DNA of 64,000 nt from Candidatus Parcubacteria bacterium (GTDB lineage Bacteria; Patescibacteriota; Saccharimonadia; Saccharimonadales; UBA4665): contig JAEYSX010000001.1 in NCBI GenBank assembly GCA_023434325.1, positions 252,298 to 316,297 of the forward strand. Direction: 5' to 3'. Positions 1 through 8,038 of this stretch are shown one piece after another. How positions within the stretch are numbered: position 1 is the stretch's first letter; every line of letters starts with the position of its first letter. Made by a program: the position numbers and the translations under genes. The notes below the pieces were generated by a model. That model saw only the letters and a program-made list of their open reading frames with translations. It made no database searches and was not told the DNA's origin.

Positions 1-104
1 CATACAGTGTGGCTAGTAGCATTCAAATCATTGCGCTCGCCGCGCTCATGATTGCGACAGCAAGCATCTATCTTACCGCCCTGGTCACCGTAGTACTCCG
101 TTAA
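1..104 (+). CDS. C-terminal end of a membrane protein (truncated by window edge)
   Basis: An open frame enters from the left edge and stops with TAA at 102-104. The visible 33 residues include a hydrophobic stretch (around IALAALMIATASIYL) followed by a short tail ending in Arg, so this looks like the last membrane helix of an integral membrane protein. Nothing further about its family can be said. The gene starts outside the window. Confidence 0.5.
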   Translation, partial: YSVASSIQIIALAALMIATASIYLTALVTVVLR

Positions 105-503
105 CACACTAGTGTCAGCGAGTCACACTTCCTGATTCTGCCAGATCCTCAGTCGCAACAAATGCCAGTATTACTCGACAAGAGAATGCTGGCATTATCT
201 TTACAGTAAAAGAGTAAGCAATTCTACCTGACAACCAGACCGTATGTGCATATACTGCTGGGGCGTATGAAAAGAATAGCAGGCACCGCAGTGCTGTTTG
301 TTTTGCTCATATTGACCGTCGTAGCACTTACCCAAATAAAGTCCGGCAGCAGTACAGCTCATCCCCCCACGGTCAAACATGCAATTCATTAGTACTCTTT
401 ACAACGAAGATACGCCCCAATCCATAGACATACCGTGCGAGGGCATAGATAACGCCTGTCCCACTTGCGCGCAAATCGCTCATCGTGGGGTATAATACTG
501 CTA
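105..503. other. Intergenic region with hairpin and a possible small ORF
   Basis: About 400 bases without a long gene. It contains a 12-bp inverted repeat (arms 161-172 and 185-196, one G-T pair) followed by a weak T-rich stretch, possibly the terminator of the upstream partial gene. It also holds a 41-codon ORF at 267-392, listed separately, and the promoter of the ABC transporter (TATAAT at 491-496). Confidence 0.5.
267..392 (+). CDS. Possible small membrane/secreted peptide (41 aa)
   Basis: A short ORF begins MKRIAG and has one hydrophobic segment of about 17 residues, then a polar tail ending HAIH. It resembles a signal anchor or signal peptide. A TATACT hexamer at 251-256 lies 10 bases before the ATG, similar to the very short leaders seen at many genes in this window, and a GGGG run sits just before the start. 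There is no family assignment. It could be a chance ORF. Confidence 0.35.
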   Translation: MKRIAGTAVLFVLLILTVVALTQIKSGSSTAHPPTVKHAIH

Positions 504-1415
504 ATGGATAAAACACCTGTCATCGAATTAAAAGAATTAACCAAGAGGTATCCGGGCAGCAAGGTAGACGCTTTGCACGACGTATCGCTGACGGTACACG
601 CCGGACAAATATTCGGCTTTTTGGGTCCCAACGGCGCCGGCAAGAGCACCACTATCACAATGCTGCTCAACCTAATGCAGCCGACAAGCGGCAATATCAA
701 AATATTCGGCAAGCCCGACGACGGCGCAGAAGGAATTGCGATTAGGCGTGACGTCGGCTACCTGACCGGAGACATGGCGCTAGATAAAGCGCTGACTGGC
801 TGGCAACAACTCGAGTACATCGGGCACCTGCGCGGTAACTTCGACAAAACGTACGTGAGTGAACTAGCAGAGCGCCTTACCTGCGACCTGACCAAAAAGA
901 TCAAGAGCCTGTCTCGCGGAAACCGCCAAAAAGTCGGCCTTATAGCCGCGCTCATGCACAAGCCCAAACTGCTTATACTCGATGAGCCCACAAGCGGACT
1001 CGACCCCTTGGTCCAGATCGAGTTTAATAATATCCTCTTAGAACACAAGAAAAACGGTGGCACGGCGTTCATATCATCACACGTACTAAGCGAGGTACAA
1101 GAACTGTGCGACCAAGTAGCGATTATCCGTAAAGGCAAGCTGGTTGCAAATAAACCGTTGTCCGAGATCGTTCGCGAAGCTCCTAAGCACATCGTCTTTA
1201 CCGCCCACGTTCCCAACCCAGCAGAGCATATCAAACACCTCAAGGGCGTCAGCGAACTCAAGATTCAGGACGGCGATGTAGACTTTATGTATAACGGCGA
1301 TGTCGATCCCCTTATCAAGGCGCTGGCAAAAACTACGATCACCGACATCCATATTACCGATACCGACCTAGAGGAAATCTTCCGAAAGTATTACGAGGAA
1401 ACCCAAGATGCTTAA
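504..1415 (+). CDS. ABC transporter ATP-binding protein
   Basis: This is the nucleotide-binding subunit of an ABC-2 type exporter (303 aa). The Walker A motif GPNGAGKST lies near residue 40. The signature is degenerate (LSRGNRQKVG), followed by Walker B LLILDEPTSGLDP and the H-loop SSHVLSE. The C-terminal ~80 residues are the variable domain seen in DrrA/CcmA-like ATPases. The start at 504 is preferred over an upstream in-frame start at 465, because TATAAT at 491-496 lies 7 bases before this ATG, implying a leaderless mRNA. The gene overlaps the permease gene by 8 bases, so the two form one transporter. The substrate is unknown. Confidence 0.9.
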   Translation: MDKTPVIELKELTKRYPGSKVDALHDVSLTVHAGQIFGFLGPNGAGKSTTITMLLNLMQPTSGNIKIFGKPDDGAEGIAIRRDVGYLTGDMALDKALTGWQQLEYIGHLRGNFDKTYVSELAERLTCDLTKKIKSLSRGNRQKVGLIAALMHKPKLLILDEPTSGLDPLVQIEFNNILLEHKKNGGTAFISSHVLSEVQELCDQVAIIRKGKLVANKPLSEIVREAPKHIVFTAHVPNPAEHIKHLKGVSELKIQDGDVDFMYNGDVDPLIKALAKTTITDIHITDTDLEEIFRKYYEETQDA

Positions 1416-2196
1416 AAATATTTTTCTTAAAACCTTGTTTGAAAAACACTGGATGACCCTGTGGTGGTCAATCGCGGTCTTTCTTTTGATTCTTGGTATC
1501 GTAGCGCTGTTTCCGATGTTTAAGGACTCGTTTGCCAATATGGACGCCACTCCCGAAGAGCTTAAATCGCTTTTAGGCGATACTAGCTCGTACACAACCA
1601 TTACCGGCTGGCTTAACTTTCAGGTGTTTGACCAGATGGTGTTTGCCGGCATAATTTTAGGCATTATCATCGGCGGCGGCGTCTTGGCGGGCGAAGAAAA
1701 AGAGGGCACCTTGCAGAGCTTACTGTCCCTGCCGGTTAAGCGCTCGGCGGTATATTGGCAAAAGTTTGCGGCCATCAGCGTGATCGTGGGAATCGTTACA
1801 CTTATGTTGTTCTTGGGCTCCTTGGTTGGCACGGCGGCAATCGGCGAGTCGGTCGGCCTCGGGTCGCTCCTTCTGGCAACCCTCTCGGCATTCTTGCTTT
1901 CGCTATTCTTTGCAGCACTTACCTATACTGTTGGTGCGATTACAGGGCGGCGCGGCGTTGCTGGTGCAGCCGTCGGCTTGTTTGCCTTTGCCAGCTTTAT
2001 GCTGACATCGCTTGCCAATGGCATTAGCGCGCTCAAATACCCCGACTACCTCTCGCCGTTCCACTACTACAACAAACCCAGCCCACTTACCGATGAGTTC
2101 CAGATAATCGAGCCACTCATTCTCTTGGTCGCCTCGCTCGTCTTGTTAGTCATCGGTCGACGCGTTTTTGCTCGGCGCGACATCTTCCAGCGTTAG
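1408..2196 (+). CDS. ABC-2 type permease subunit
   Basis: An integral membrane protein of 262 aa with about six hydrophobic segments. One is the N-terminal helix (WWSIAVFLLILGIVALF). Two more flank a conserved-looking cytosolic stretch, GEEKEGTLQSLLSLPVKR, which is typical of ABC-2 permeases. It partners the overlapping upstream ATPase to form an exporter. The ATG lies inside the last codons of the ATPase gene, so translation is probably coupled. The substrate cannot be told from sequence. Confidence 0.88.
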   Translation: MLKNIFLKTLFEKHWMTLWWSIAVFLLILGIVALFPMFKDSFANMDATPEELKSLLGDTSSYTTITGWLNFQVFDQMVFAGIILGIIIGGGVLAGEEKEGTLQSLLSLPVKRSAVYWQKFAAISVIVGIVTLMLFLGSLVGTAAIGESVGLGSLLLATLSAFLLSLFFAALTYTVGAITGRRGVAGAAVGLFAFASFMLTSLANGISALKYPDYLSPFHYYNKPSPLTDEFQIIEPLILLVASLVLLVIGRRVFARRDIFQR

Positions 2197-2197
2197 G

Positions 2198-2530
2198 TTA
2201 CTCTTCTTCATCTTTGTCGCGTTTGTCGTCCTCAGGCTCTAAAGGGCGCGCCTCTTCTGAATCTTCGATCTCGTCTTGGTCATTAAACCCTGTCGCATCC
2301 GTAATCCCCTCGTCGTAAACTTCCTGAAAATCTAAATTCGAATCGGTGGCGGGATGCGTCGACGGCAGCTTAGGCGTTGTCTCACGAGGGCTTGCCGGTG
2401 CAGCCGGCGTGTCGTAATCTTCGTCTAGCTGTTCTTCGTCTACGGCAGGATTATAAATATCGTCTGGGGGCTGCAGGGGATCTTGCTCGTCGGACTTATC
2501 CCGCTCGTCGTCTTCTTCAAAATCTACCAC
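2198..2530 (-). CDS. Acidic low-complexity protein (110 aa)
   Basis: A strongly acidic, probably disordered protein rich in Asp, Glu and Pro with no recognisable fold. It begins at a GTG three bases after the stop of the ribbon-helix-helix gene, so the two are probably co-transcribed and translationally coupled. It could be the partner of the small DNA-binding protein, or a charged tail-like protein unrelated to it. I do not recognise a family. The reading frame is supported by its position and a bias that is consistent along its length. Confidence 0.6.
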   Translation of the reverse strand: MVDFEEDDERDKSDEQDPLQPPDDIYNPAVDEEQLDEDYDTPAAPASPRETTPKLPSTHPATDSNLDFQEVYDEGITDATGFNDQDEIEDSEEARPLEPEDDKRDKDEEE

Positions 2531-2533
2531 TAC

Positions 2534-2725
2534 CTACCCCATATCCGTTCGCTGTGTCGTGCGCTGTATTTGCTGAAGATATTCTAGGTAATGCCGTGTG
2601 GCCGCCCGCAAAAAATCATCACGGTCAGTAAACTGACTACCAACCACCGCATCGATCTGCGCAATCATATTTGCAGGTAGTGATACGGTTAAGCGGTCTT
2701 GGTCATTTGTAAAATCGTCATCCAT
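2534..2725 (-). CDS. Ribbon-helix-helix (CopG/Arc-like) DNA-binding protein
   Basis: A 63-aa protein with the RHH pattern: a beta strand (DRLTVSLPANMIAQID) followed by two helices (SQFTDRDDFLRAATRHYLEYL). Such proteins are dimeric repressors, often antitoxins or plasmid copy regulators. The start is decided by AAGAAAGG just upstream. A 14-bp inverted repeat (2727-2764) abuts the start codon and is a plausible autoregulatory operator. The downstream acidic protein is not a recognisable toxin, so a toxin-antitoxin role is unproven. Confidence 0.75.
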   Translation of the reverse strand: MDDDFTNDQDRLTVSLPANMIAQIDAVVGSQFTDRDDFLRAATRHYLEYLQQIQRTTQRTDMG

Positions 2726-2726
2726 A

Positions 2727-2764
2727 ACCCGGCCTTTCTTGTCATATAGTAAGAAAGACCGGGT
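2727..2764. promoter_or_regulatory. Inverted repeat upstream of the RHH gene (operator or terminator)
   Basis: Arms 2727-2740 and 2751-2764 are complementary over 14 bp with one mismatch, around a 10-base loop. On the minus strand this lies between the metK stop (2801) and the RHH start (2725) and covers the RHH ribosome binding site. It lacks a following U-tract. An operator or SD-sequestering hairpin is therefore more likely than a simple terminator. Confidence 0.6.
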
Positions 2765-2800
2765 CGAAGCACAGTTAGAAAGCTCGCACTACAGAGGTTG

Positions 2801-3925
2801 CTAAAGCGTGACGACCTTCTCCCATGGCAAGTCATGCTTGCCGAAGTGGCCATAAGCGGCGGTTTGGCTATAGATAGGACGGCGCAGATCTAGGGCGTCG
2901 ATGATGCCCTTTACACTGGTGTCGATAAGCTTATCCTTAAAGGCATGTAGCTCTTCTTGGCTTACCGTAGCCGTGCCAAACGTCTCGATGGTTTGCATGA
3001 GCGGCTTTGGCTGGCCGATGACGTACGCCAAACCAACCTCGCAGCGATCTGCCAGACCCGCAGCTACGATGTTTTTTGCAATATAACGTGCCGCGTACGC
3101 ACCCGAGCGGTCGACCTTGCTTGGATCCTTACCGCTAAAGGCGCCGCCACCCACGCGGGCGTAACCGCCGTACGTGTCGACCACGATCTTGCGGCCAGTC
3201 AGTCCGGCATCACTCTCGGGGCCGGGGATGTGCCATAGGCCAGTACCATTGACGACTATGTCCTCGTCTTGTGGCAAATCAAAGCCGTAGTGTTTTAGCA
3301 CGGGCGTAAAGACGTGATCAATGATATCTTGGCGCACTTTGTCGGCGCTTGTTTGTTCGTCGTGCGCAACGGCCGCGACCAGCTTTTCTACCGATACGGG
3401 CACACCGTTCTCGTAGCGAACAGTGACCTGTGCCTTGCCGTCCGGGCGCAGCCATGCCAACTCGCCAGTTTCGCGAACCTCGTCAATCTTGCGGGTCAGC
3501 GCGTGAGCTAGCGCGATCGGTAACGGCATAAGCTCGGGCGTCTCTTTGCATGCATAGCCAAACATCATGCCCTGGTCACCCGCTCCGTCTTGGTCTACAC
3601 CAAGCGCAATTTCTGGCGATTGCTGGTGGACATTGTTAGTAAAAGTGGACTCACCCGAGAACCCCCAAGCCGGATTCGTATACCCAAGCTCTTTGATCTT
3701 GGTACGGACGATTTCTTCAAAGTCGATTTTAGCGGTAGTTTTAATTTCACCAAACAGGGCGATCTGGTTAGCTCCCGCTACCGTCTCGACGCCCGCGCGC
3801 GAATGAGGATCTTGCGCAAGCAGCGCATCCACGATTGCATCGCTGATGGCGTCGGCAATCTTATCCGGGTGACCGGCGCAAACCGACTCGCTGGTAAAGA
3901 GGTCGATGGTTGTATTTTGGGACAT
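2801..3925 (-). CDS. metK: S-adenosylmethionine synthetase
   Basis: Makes S-adenosylmethionine from methionine and ATP in the cytosol. The family hallmarks are visible: GHPDK near residue 20, the GAGDQGMMFGYA loop near residue 120, and GGGAFSGKDPSKVDRSGAY near residue 260. Length (374 aa) is normal. The ATG at 3925 is chosen over an upstream TTG because GAAAGG, 7 bases upstream, serves as ribosome binding site. That site is the 3' arm of a terminator hairpin (3926-3957), itself downstream of a SAM-type aptamer, so expression is expected to fall when SAM is abundant. Confidence 0.97.
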   Translation of the reverse strand: MSQNTTIDLFTSESVCAGHPDKIADAISDAIVDALLAQDPHSRAGVETVAGANQIALFGEIKTTAKIDFEEIVRTKIKELGYTNPAWGFSGESTFTNNVHQQSPEIALGVDQDGAGDQGMMFGYACKETPELMPLPIALAHALTRKIDEVRETGELAWLRPDGKAQVTVRYENGVPVSVEKLVAAVAHDEQTSADKVRQDIIDHVFTPVLKHYGFDLPQDEDIVVNGTGLWHIPGPESDAGLTGRKIVVDTYGGYARVGGGAFSGKDPSKVDRSGAYAARYIAKNIVAAGLADRCEVGLAYVIGQPKPLMQTIETFGTATVSQEELHAFKDKLIDTSVKGIIDALDLRRPIYSQTAAYGHFGKHDLPWEKVVTL

Positions 3926-3957
3926 AAAAAAACCTTTCTCTGACAAGCCAGGAAAGG
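3926..3957 (-). terminator. Riboswitch-controlled terminator that also holds the metK SD
   Basis: On the minus strand the order is: a CCTTTC arm (3952-3957), CTG, a 6-base loop, CAG, one bulged base, a GAAAGG arm (3933-3938), then seven U residues directly followed by the metK ATG. The same hairpin would terminate transcription and hide the ribosome binding site. Confidence 0.8.
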
Positions 3958-3965
3958 ATATCTAC

Positions 3966-4066
3966 AATATATCTTTCCCGAATTGTCGGGCTAGATGGAG
4001 CACCGTGCCACAAGGGCTGGTTGCTGGCAGATCAACGAGCTAGTTCTCTTCCTGCACTCTGTATAT
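3966..4066 (-). ncRNA. SAM-type riboswitch aptamer (SAM-I/SAM-IV clan)
   Basis: The metK leader, read on the minus strand, contains GCCAGCAACCAGCCC, then GGCACGGTGCT, then CCCGACAATTCGGG and AAAGATA. The CAACC and GGTGCT segments and their spacing match the conserved core of the SAM-I/SAM-IV riboswitch clan, and a regulated terminator follows at 3926-3957. I cannot fold it rigorously here, so the subclass is uncertain. Position before metK strongly supports SAM sensing. Confidence 0.68.
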
Positions 4067-4087
4067 GTTTAGATGTTAATACTAGGT

Positions 4088-4116
4088 AGTATACCGTCTT
4101 GGGTCGCTCGGCACAA
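4088..4116 (-). promoter_or_regulatory. Promoter of the metK riboswitch transcript
   Basis: Minus strand: a TTGTGC -35-like element at 4111-4116, a 17-base spacer, then TATACT at 4088-4093. Transcription would begin about 20 bases before the aptamer. Confidence 0.6.
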
Positions 4117-4129
4117 CCGTTGCAAAAAA

Positions 4130-6661
4130 TTAGGCCCGTTTGCGCTTAGAGATCAAATAGTACACGTATTTGTGTAGATCCAGCGCCACCAAGACGGCAA
4201 CAGCCGGCAAAGCTATAGCCAGCAGCGCGTCCTTCCATGCTACCGGCACCACGTGCAAGAACTGGCCAAACGGAGTCATAAAGACGACAAACTGTACGGC
4301 GATAGATAGGGCAATCGCGATTGTCAGCTTCCAGTTAGGGCGGATAAAGTTGTAAACCCAGGACTTATACTCAAAGTTGAGCGAGAACGCGTTAACCCAC
4401 TGAGAGACAATTACGCCCAGGAACACCAGCGTTTGCGCGTATTCCAACCCCTTGTCTAGGTTGGCCGAGAAGATAGCGAGTACCGTAAGGCTCATGACCA
4501 GACAGAAAGTGAGGATGCGCGTAACCTGGCGGAAGTTAAGGATCGCCGCATCAGGGTGGCGCGGCGGTACGCGCATCTGGTTGGGTTCTGGCGGGCTCAG
4601 GCCCAGCGGAATCACCGACACACCATCGGCCATCAGGTTGACCCACAGAATCATAATAGCCACCATCGGCAGCGGCATATCGAGAATCAAAGCAAGCAAC
4701 AGCAAAATCACCTGTGCGCCCGTTCCCATCAGGAACATCAACATTTTACGTATGTTGGCCAGCGCGGTTCTACCCTCGCGCACGGCGGCAACAATGGTGT
4801 GGAAGTTGTTATCCAGCAAGACAATCTCGCTAGCGTCCTTGGCGGCATCGGTACCACTGCCCATGGCAATACCGGCATCGGCTTGCACCAGTGCCGGGAT
4901 ATCATTGACGCCGTCACCAGTCATAGCGGTTATCTCGTGGTCTTTGGTTGCCTTGAGTAAGGCATGCTTATGCTCGGGCAACACGCGGCCAAAAACGGTG
5001 GTGCGCGCCAGGCTTGCGCGAATATCTTCCTCGCTGCCAGTCTCTAAGATCGTGCTGTCACGAACCTGCTCGTCCGACCGGGCAATCCCCACCTGCTGGG
5101 CAATATAGCCGGCGGTGTTAACGTGATCACCCGTCAGCATCACAACCTTAATACCGGCGTGATGCGCCTCGGCCACAGCGTGCGTAATATTTGGTCGTAG
5201 CTGGTCGGCCATACCAACAAAACCGTCAAAACTCATGTCGGCCAAAACATGAGCCTCAAGCTTGTGCGGTGGCTCGCTATAATCTTTGTGCGCAAATGCG
5301 ATAGTACGGTAGCCGCGACTAGTAAACGAGTCGAGCATGTTTTTGATCTTACCGTCGCTGCGGTGATGCTCGCCGCAATGCGACAACACATGCTCGGGTG
5401 CGCCCTTAATGTACAGCGAGTACACATTGCCGTGCTTCCAGAGTGTGCCGCTTACGCGCATGGCCTGGTTAAAGGCAAAATCCTTTACCTTTTCCCACGA
5501 GGCGGGCACGTTCACGTGCTCGACAGAATCCAGCAAAATTTTGTCCAACGGATCGCTGGCGTGGTCGCCGTCTACGTTGAGGCTAGCGCGGATAACCTCG
5601 TCAAACACATGGGGCGAACCATGCGTTGTGTGCTTGTCGGCCACCGACAGTTTGTTTTGCGTAATCGTGCCGGTCTTGTCGGTTGCGATCAGCGTAAGCG
5701 CGCCCATAGTCTCGATGCTGGAGATCTTTTTAACCAGCGCCTTTACCTTAGCCATACGCCGCGCGCACAACAGCAGAACTACAGTGAGCGCCACCGGCAG
5801 CGTCTCGGGAACGGCGGACACAATCAACGCCAACGTAAAGCGTATCGCCTCGCTAAACTCAAGACCGCGCCACAACGCCAGCGCCAACGCGCCGGCGGCG
5901 ATGATCATAATCACAACAATCAACTTTTTGGTAAACGAATCAATCTTGCGCTCGATCGGCGAACGCGTCATGCTGGTACGCGCCGCAAGGTCGGTAATTG
6001 CGCCCAACTCGGTCTTATTACCAATGCCGGTCACTACCATCAATCCGCTACCGCCCTTAATATATGTGCCCTTAAAGAGCATGTTGCGCTGGTCGTACAG
6101 CTTGTGCTCGCCCTCGATCGCGGCCGCCTGCTTATGGAGCGGCAGCGACTCACCGGTTAGCAGCGCCTCGTCGGCCTGAATTTGGTTGGATTCGATCAAG
6201 CGCCCATCGGCAGGGACTTTCATTCCCTCTTCTACGTGCACCACATCGCCGTATGTCAGCTCTTCGCTCGGCACGCGCACCGTCTGACCGCTGCGCAGTA
6301 CATGCACATACGACACGTCCTGCTGCTTGAGCGTCTTAAGTACTCGCCCCACCGAATACTGCTGCCCGTAATAAATACCGGCATTAACAATCACAATAAT
6401 AGAGATAATGATCGCGTCGACGTGCTGACCCTCGACAATGCTCAGCACCGATGCCGCCAGCAGCACACCTACAAACACGCTGGCAAACGGCTCGATCAAG
6501 CGCTTAAACCACGATTCTTTTTTGGACGTCAGCTCGTTAGGTCCGTAATGTTTAAGCCGTATTCCGGCCTCGTGCGCGCTCAACCCGTCTTCGGTCGTCT
6601 TGAACCTTTCTAGTATTTCATGTATCTCAAGATTATAGATGGGCGCGTTATCTTTTTGCAT
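4130..6661 (-). CDS. P-type (P2, Ca2+/Mg2+-like) cation-transporting ATPase
   Basis: An 843-aa ion pump. The N-terminal cation ATPase domain lies at 1-60. The actuator TGES is at 169-172, PETLP in the fourth membrane helix at 285-289, the phosphorylation motif DKTGT at 328-332 and the hinge GDGVND near 590, followed by a six-helix C-terminal membrane region. There is no N-terminal metal-binding CxxC and no CPC in helix 4, so it is a P2-type rather than a heavy-metal P1B pump. The PEGLP/PETLP change is common among divergent P2 members. A TATAAT on the minus strand (6687-6692) lies about 25 bases upstream, with AGGA before the ATG. The ion cannot be fixed from sequence. Confidence 0.93.
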   Translation of the reverse strand: MQKDNAPIYNLEIHEILERFKTTEDGLSAHEAGIRLKHYGPNELTSKKESWFKRLIEPFASVFVGVLLAASVLSIVEGQHVDAIIISIIVIVNAGIYYGQQYSVGRVLKTLKQQDVSYVHVLRSGQTVRVPSEELTYGDVVHVEEGMKVPADGRLIESNQIQADEALLTGESLPLHKQAAAIEGEHKLYDQRNMLFKGTYIKGGSGLMVVTGIGNKTELGAITDLAARTSMTRSPIERKIDSFTKKLIVVIMIIAAGALALALWRGLEFSEAIRFTLALIVSAVPETLPVALTVVLLLCARRMAKVKALVKKISSIETMGALTLIATDKTGTITQNKLSVADKHTTHGSPHVFDEVIRASLNVDGDHASDPLDKILLDSVEHVNVPASWEKVKDFAFNQAMRVSGTLWKHGNVYSLYIKGAPEHVLSHCGEHHRSDGKIKNMLDSFTSRGYRTIAFAHKDYSEPPHKLEAHVLADMSFDGFVGMADQLRPNITHAVAEAHHAGIKVVMLTGDHVNTAGYIAQQVGIARSDEQVRDSTILETGSEEDIRASLARTTVFGRVLPEHKHALLKATKDHEITAMTGDGVNDIPALVQADAGIAMGSGTDAAKDASEIVLLDNNFHTIVAAVREGRTALANIRKMLMFLMGTGAQVILLLLALILDMPLPMVAIMILWVNLMADGVSVIPLGLSPPEPNQMRVPPRHPDAAILNFRQVTRILTFCLVMSLTVLAIFSANLDKGLEYAQTLVFLGVIVSQWVNAFSLNFEYKSWVYNFIRPNWKLTIAIALSIAVQFVVFMTPFGQFLHVVPVAWKDALLAIALPAVAVLVALDLHKYVYYLISKRKRA

Positions 6662-6741
6662 GTTTTCCTATTGATTCGTTCCTGCCATTATAGCATGAGC
6701 GTTTTGCCCGAAAAAATCTGGAAAAACAGATCATTTCTTGT

Positions 6742-6747
6742 TATAAT
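6742..6747 (+). promoter_or_regulatory. -10 element of the tRNA-Gln promoter
   Basis: TATAAT lies 11 bases before the first base of the mature tRNA, as expected for a short-leader tRNA transcript. No convincing -35 is seen. Confidence 0.6.
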
Positions 6748-6758
6748 CGGCTAGTCAA

Positions 6759-6832
6759 TGGGGATTGGCCAAGTGGTAAGGCAACGGGTTCTGGTCCCGT
6801 GATCGGGGGTTCGAATCCCTCATCCCCAGCCA
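6759..6832 (+). tRNA. tRNA-Gln (anticodon CUG), CCA encoded
   Basis: The full cloverleaf can be read. The acceptor TGGGGAT (6759-6765) pairs with ATCCCCA (6822-6828). The anticodon stem ACGGG/CCCGT holds the loop TTCTGGT with anticodon CTG at 6791-6793. The T-arm GGGGGTTCGAATCCC is present. The discriminator is G and CCA is encoded at 6830-6832. The first acceptor pair is U-A rather than G-C, a known feature of glutamine tRNAs. Confidence 0.97.
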
Positions 6833-6849
6833 AGAATTGATTTTAATAA

Positions 6850-6875
6850 AGAGGCGGCTTCCCACCTCTGTTTTT
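6850..6875 (+). terminator. Probable terminator after tRNA-Gln
   Basis: A short stem AGAGG (6850-6854) / CCTCT (6865-6869) followed by GTTTTT. The stem is only 5-6 bp but sits correctly just after the tRNA. Confidence 0.5.
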
Positions 6876-6927
6876 AGGGTTCGAAATTATTGAAATCTGT
6901 TCTTGAATAGTTTTACGACTCCTTTAG

Positions 6928-6953
6928 GTGGTTCTAGTCCCGCATCCCCCTAG
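6928..6953 (+). repeat. Degenerate copy of the tRNA-Gln 3' end
   Basis: GGTTC, TCCC and CATCCCC occur with the same spacing as in the T-arm and acceptor 3' strand of tRNA-Gln about 120 bases upstream. Roughly 19 of 24 positions agree by eye. This could be a remnant attachment site or tRNA fragment left by an integration event, or chance resemblance of a GC-rich stretch. Confidence 0.35.
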
Positions 6954-6978
6954 ACCTGACATTTGGTATGATATGGAA

Positions 6979-7773
6979 ATGAGCGACCCATCTCCCAGCG
7001 AATTAAAGATAGCAGTCATTCGCTATAGTGGTGAGCTCATCGAACATTTCAATATGGCCGAAAGAATCGAGAAGGCAACTAGCGACGACCTCTTCGTCAG
7101 CACGGTTGCACAAGCAAGCATTACGGGGTTCAGGGCGATATTTGCGAAAGATACGAAAAGACAGAGCAATCAAATCTGGGAAGATGCACTTGTAAAGATC
7201 GAGACAGAGAAAGCGCGATCATATCCAAAAGTCATCGCCAATCAAACATTAGTGCTGATGTGCACAACCTTGGACATATATTTACAAACCAGTCTCGAGA
7301 TTATCTTGAAATCAGACCCTACATCCCTTCATGCGTTGTGCGACGATAAGGATATCACCGTACATGAAGTTATAGAATTTAGCGGGAGCGATGGCGCCGT
7401 GACGCAGATACGCTCAAAAATCCTCGAACGCTTTGATTACGCAGGGATTCGAGATAAGGTCAGGATTCTCAGGAAATGCAACATTGACATGGACAAGGTT
7501 CTCACCGGTGGATCACATTGGCGAAAAAAATATACCTCGGCCGAAGGCATGAAACTACTGTTGGATACCTACCAAAATCGACATGATATCGTTCACAAAG
7601 GCGCTCTGCCTTTTGCCAGTAGTACTGACCTCCTGCGGCATTACAACTACTTTAATTCATTCATTTTTGGTTTCGCTGAAGTTTGCAGCCGAGACAAGGG
7701 TATACCGAGCGACCTTACAAATCTTTCTAGATCCAAGTCAGCTCCACCGACTCAAAAGTTCCTGCGGACTTAG
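6979..7773 (+). CDS. HEPN-like protein of unknown function
   Basis: A mostly helical protein of 264 aa. The C-terminal third holds NRHDIVHKG (about 7577-7603), an Arg-x4-His arrangement typical of the HEPN fold, in which Arg and His form a metal-independent RNase site. The rest is unassigned. The start at 6979 is preferred because TATGAT at 6967-6972 lies 6 bases before it, giving a leaderless mRNA; upstream in-frame starts would sit inside or before the promoter. It follows tRNA-Gln and a degenerate tRNA end and has no neighbour with an obvious antitoxin fold, so a defence or tRNA-targeting role is inference only. Confidence 0.65.
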   Translation: MSDPSPSELKIAVIRYSGELIEHFNMAERIEKATSDDLFVSTVAQASITGFRAIFAKDTKRQSNQIWEDALVKIETEKARSYPKVIANQTLVLMCTTLDIYLQTSLEIILKSDPTSLHALCDDKDITVHEVIEFSGSDGAVTQIRSKILERFDYAGIRDKVRILRKCNIDMDKVLTGGSHWRKKYTSAEGMKLLLDTYQNRHDIVHKGALPFASSTDLLRHYNYFNSFIFGFAEVCSRDKGIPSDLTNLSRSKSAPPTQKFLRT

Positions 7774-7831
7774 CCTTCACTTTGTCGTGACACTTCATAA
7801 CCTTATGGGTGTCGCCTATCGTATTCCCGTT

Positions 7832-8038
7832 TTATTTCCAGCTAATGCGACTGTCCTGTACAGGCCTTGAGTCTTTATTCTCGCTCTGCCACTTGTCATA
7901 GTCTTTCGCTGCCTCGTATGCATCAAGAAGATGCTGCTTAAGGGCAGGCCACTTCTCCTCAAAATACGCAACAAACTGCTCGTTTTTCATTAGCTCGTCT
8001 ACTCGATTCTGTATTTCTTCGTCACTATTTATTGCCAT
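7832..8038 (-). CDS. Small hypothetical protein (68 aa)
   Basis: A charged, helical small protein beginning MAINSDEEIQ, rich in Glu, Lys and Tyr, with no recognised domain. It overlaps the 3' end of the upstream minus-strand gene by about 14 bases, suggesting co-transcription. It could be paired functionally with that neighbour, since both are short, helical and tyrosine-rich. Confidence 0.5.
   Translation of the reverse strand: MAINSDEEIQNRVDELMKNEQFVAYFEEKWPALKQHLLDAYEAAKDYDKWQSENKDSRPVQDSRISWK

Noticed and set aside
201..389. Minus-strand ORF of 62 codons
   Set aside because: No family, no SD or promoter, Cys-rich random-looking composition, and it lies antisense to the more plausible 267-392 ORF.
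5249..6179. Long plus-strand ORFs within the P-type ATPase region
   Set aside because: They are antisense shadows of a full-length, motif-complete ATPase.
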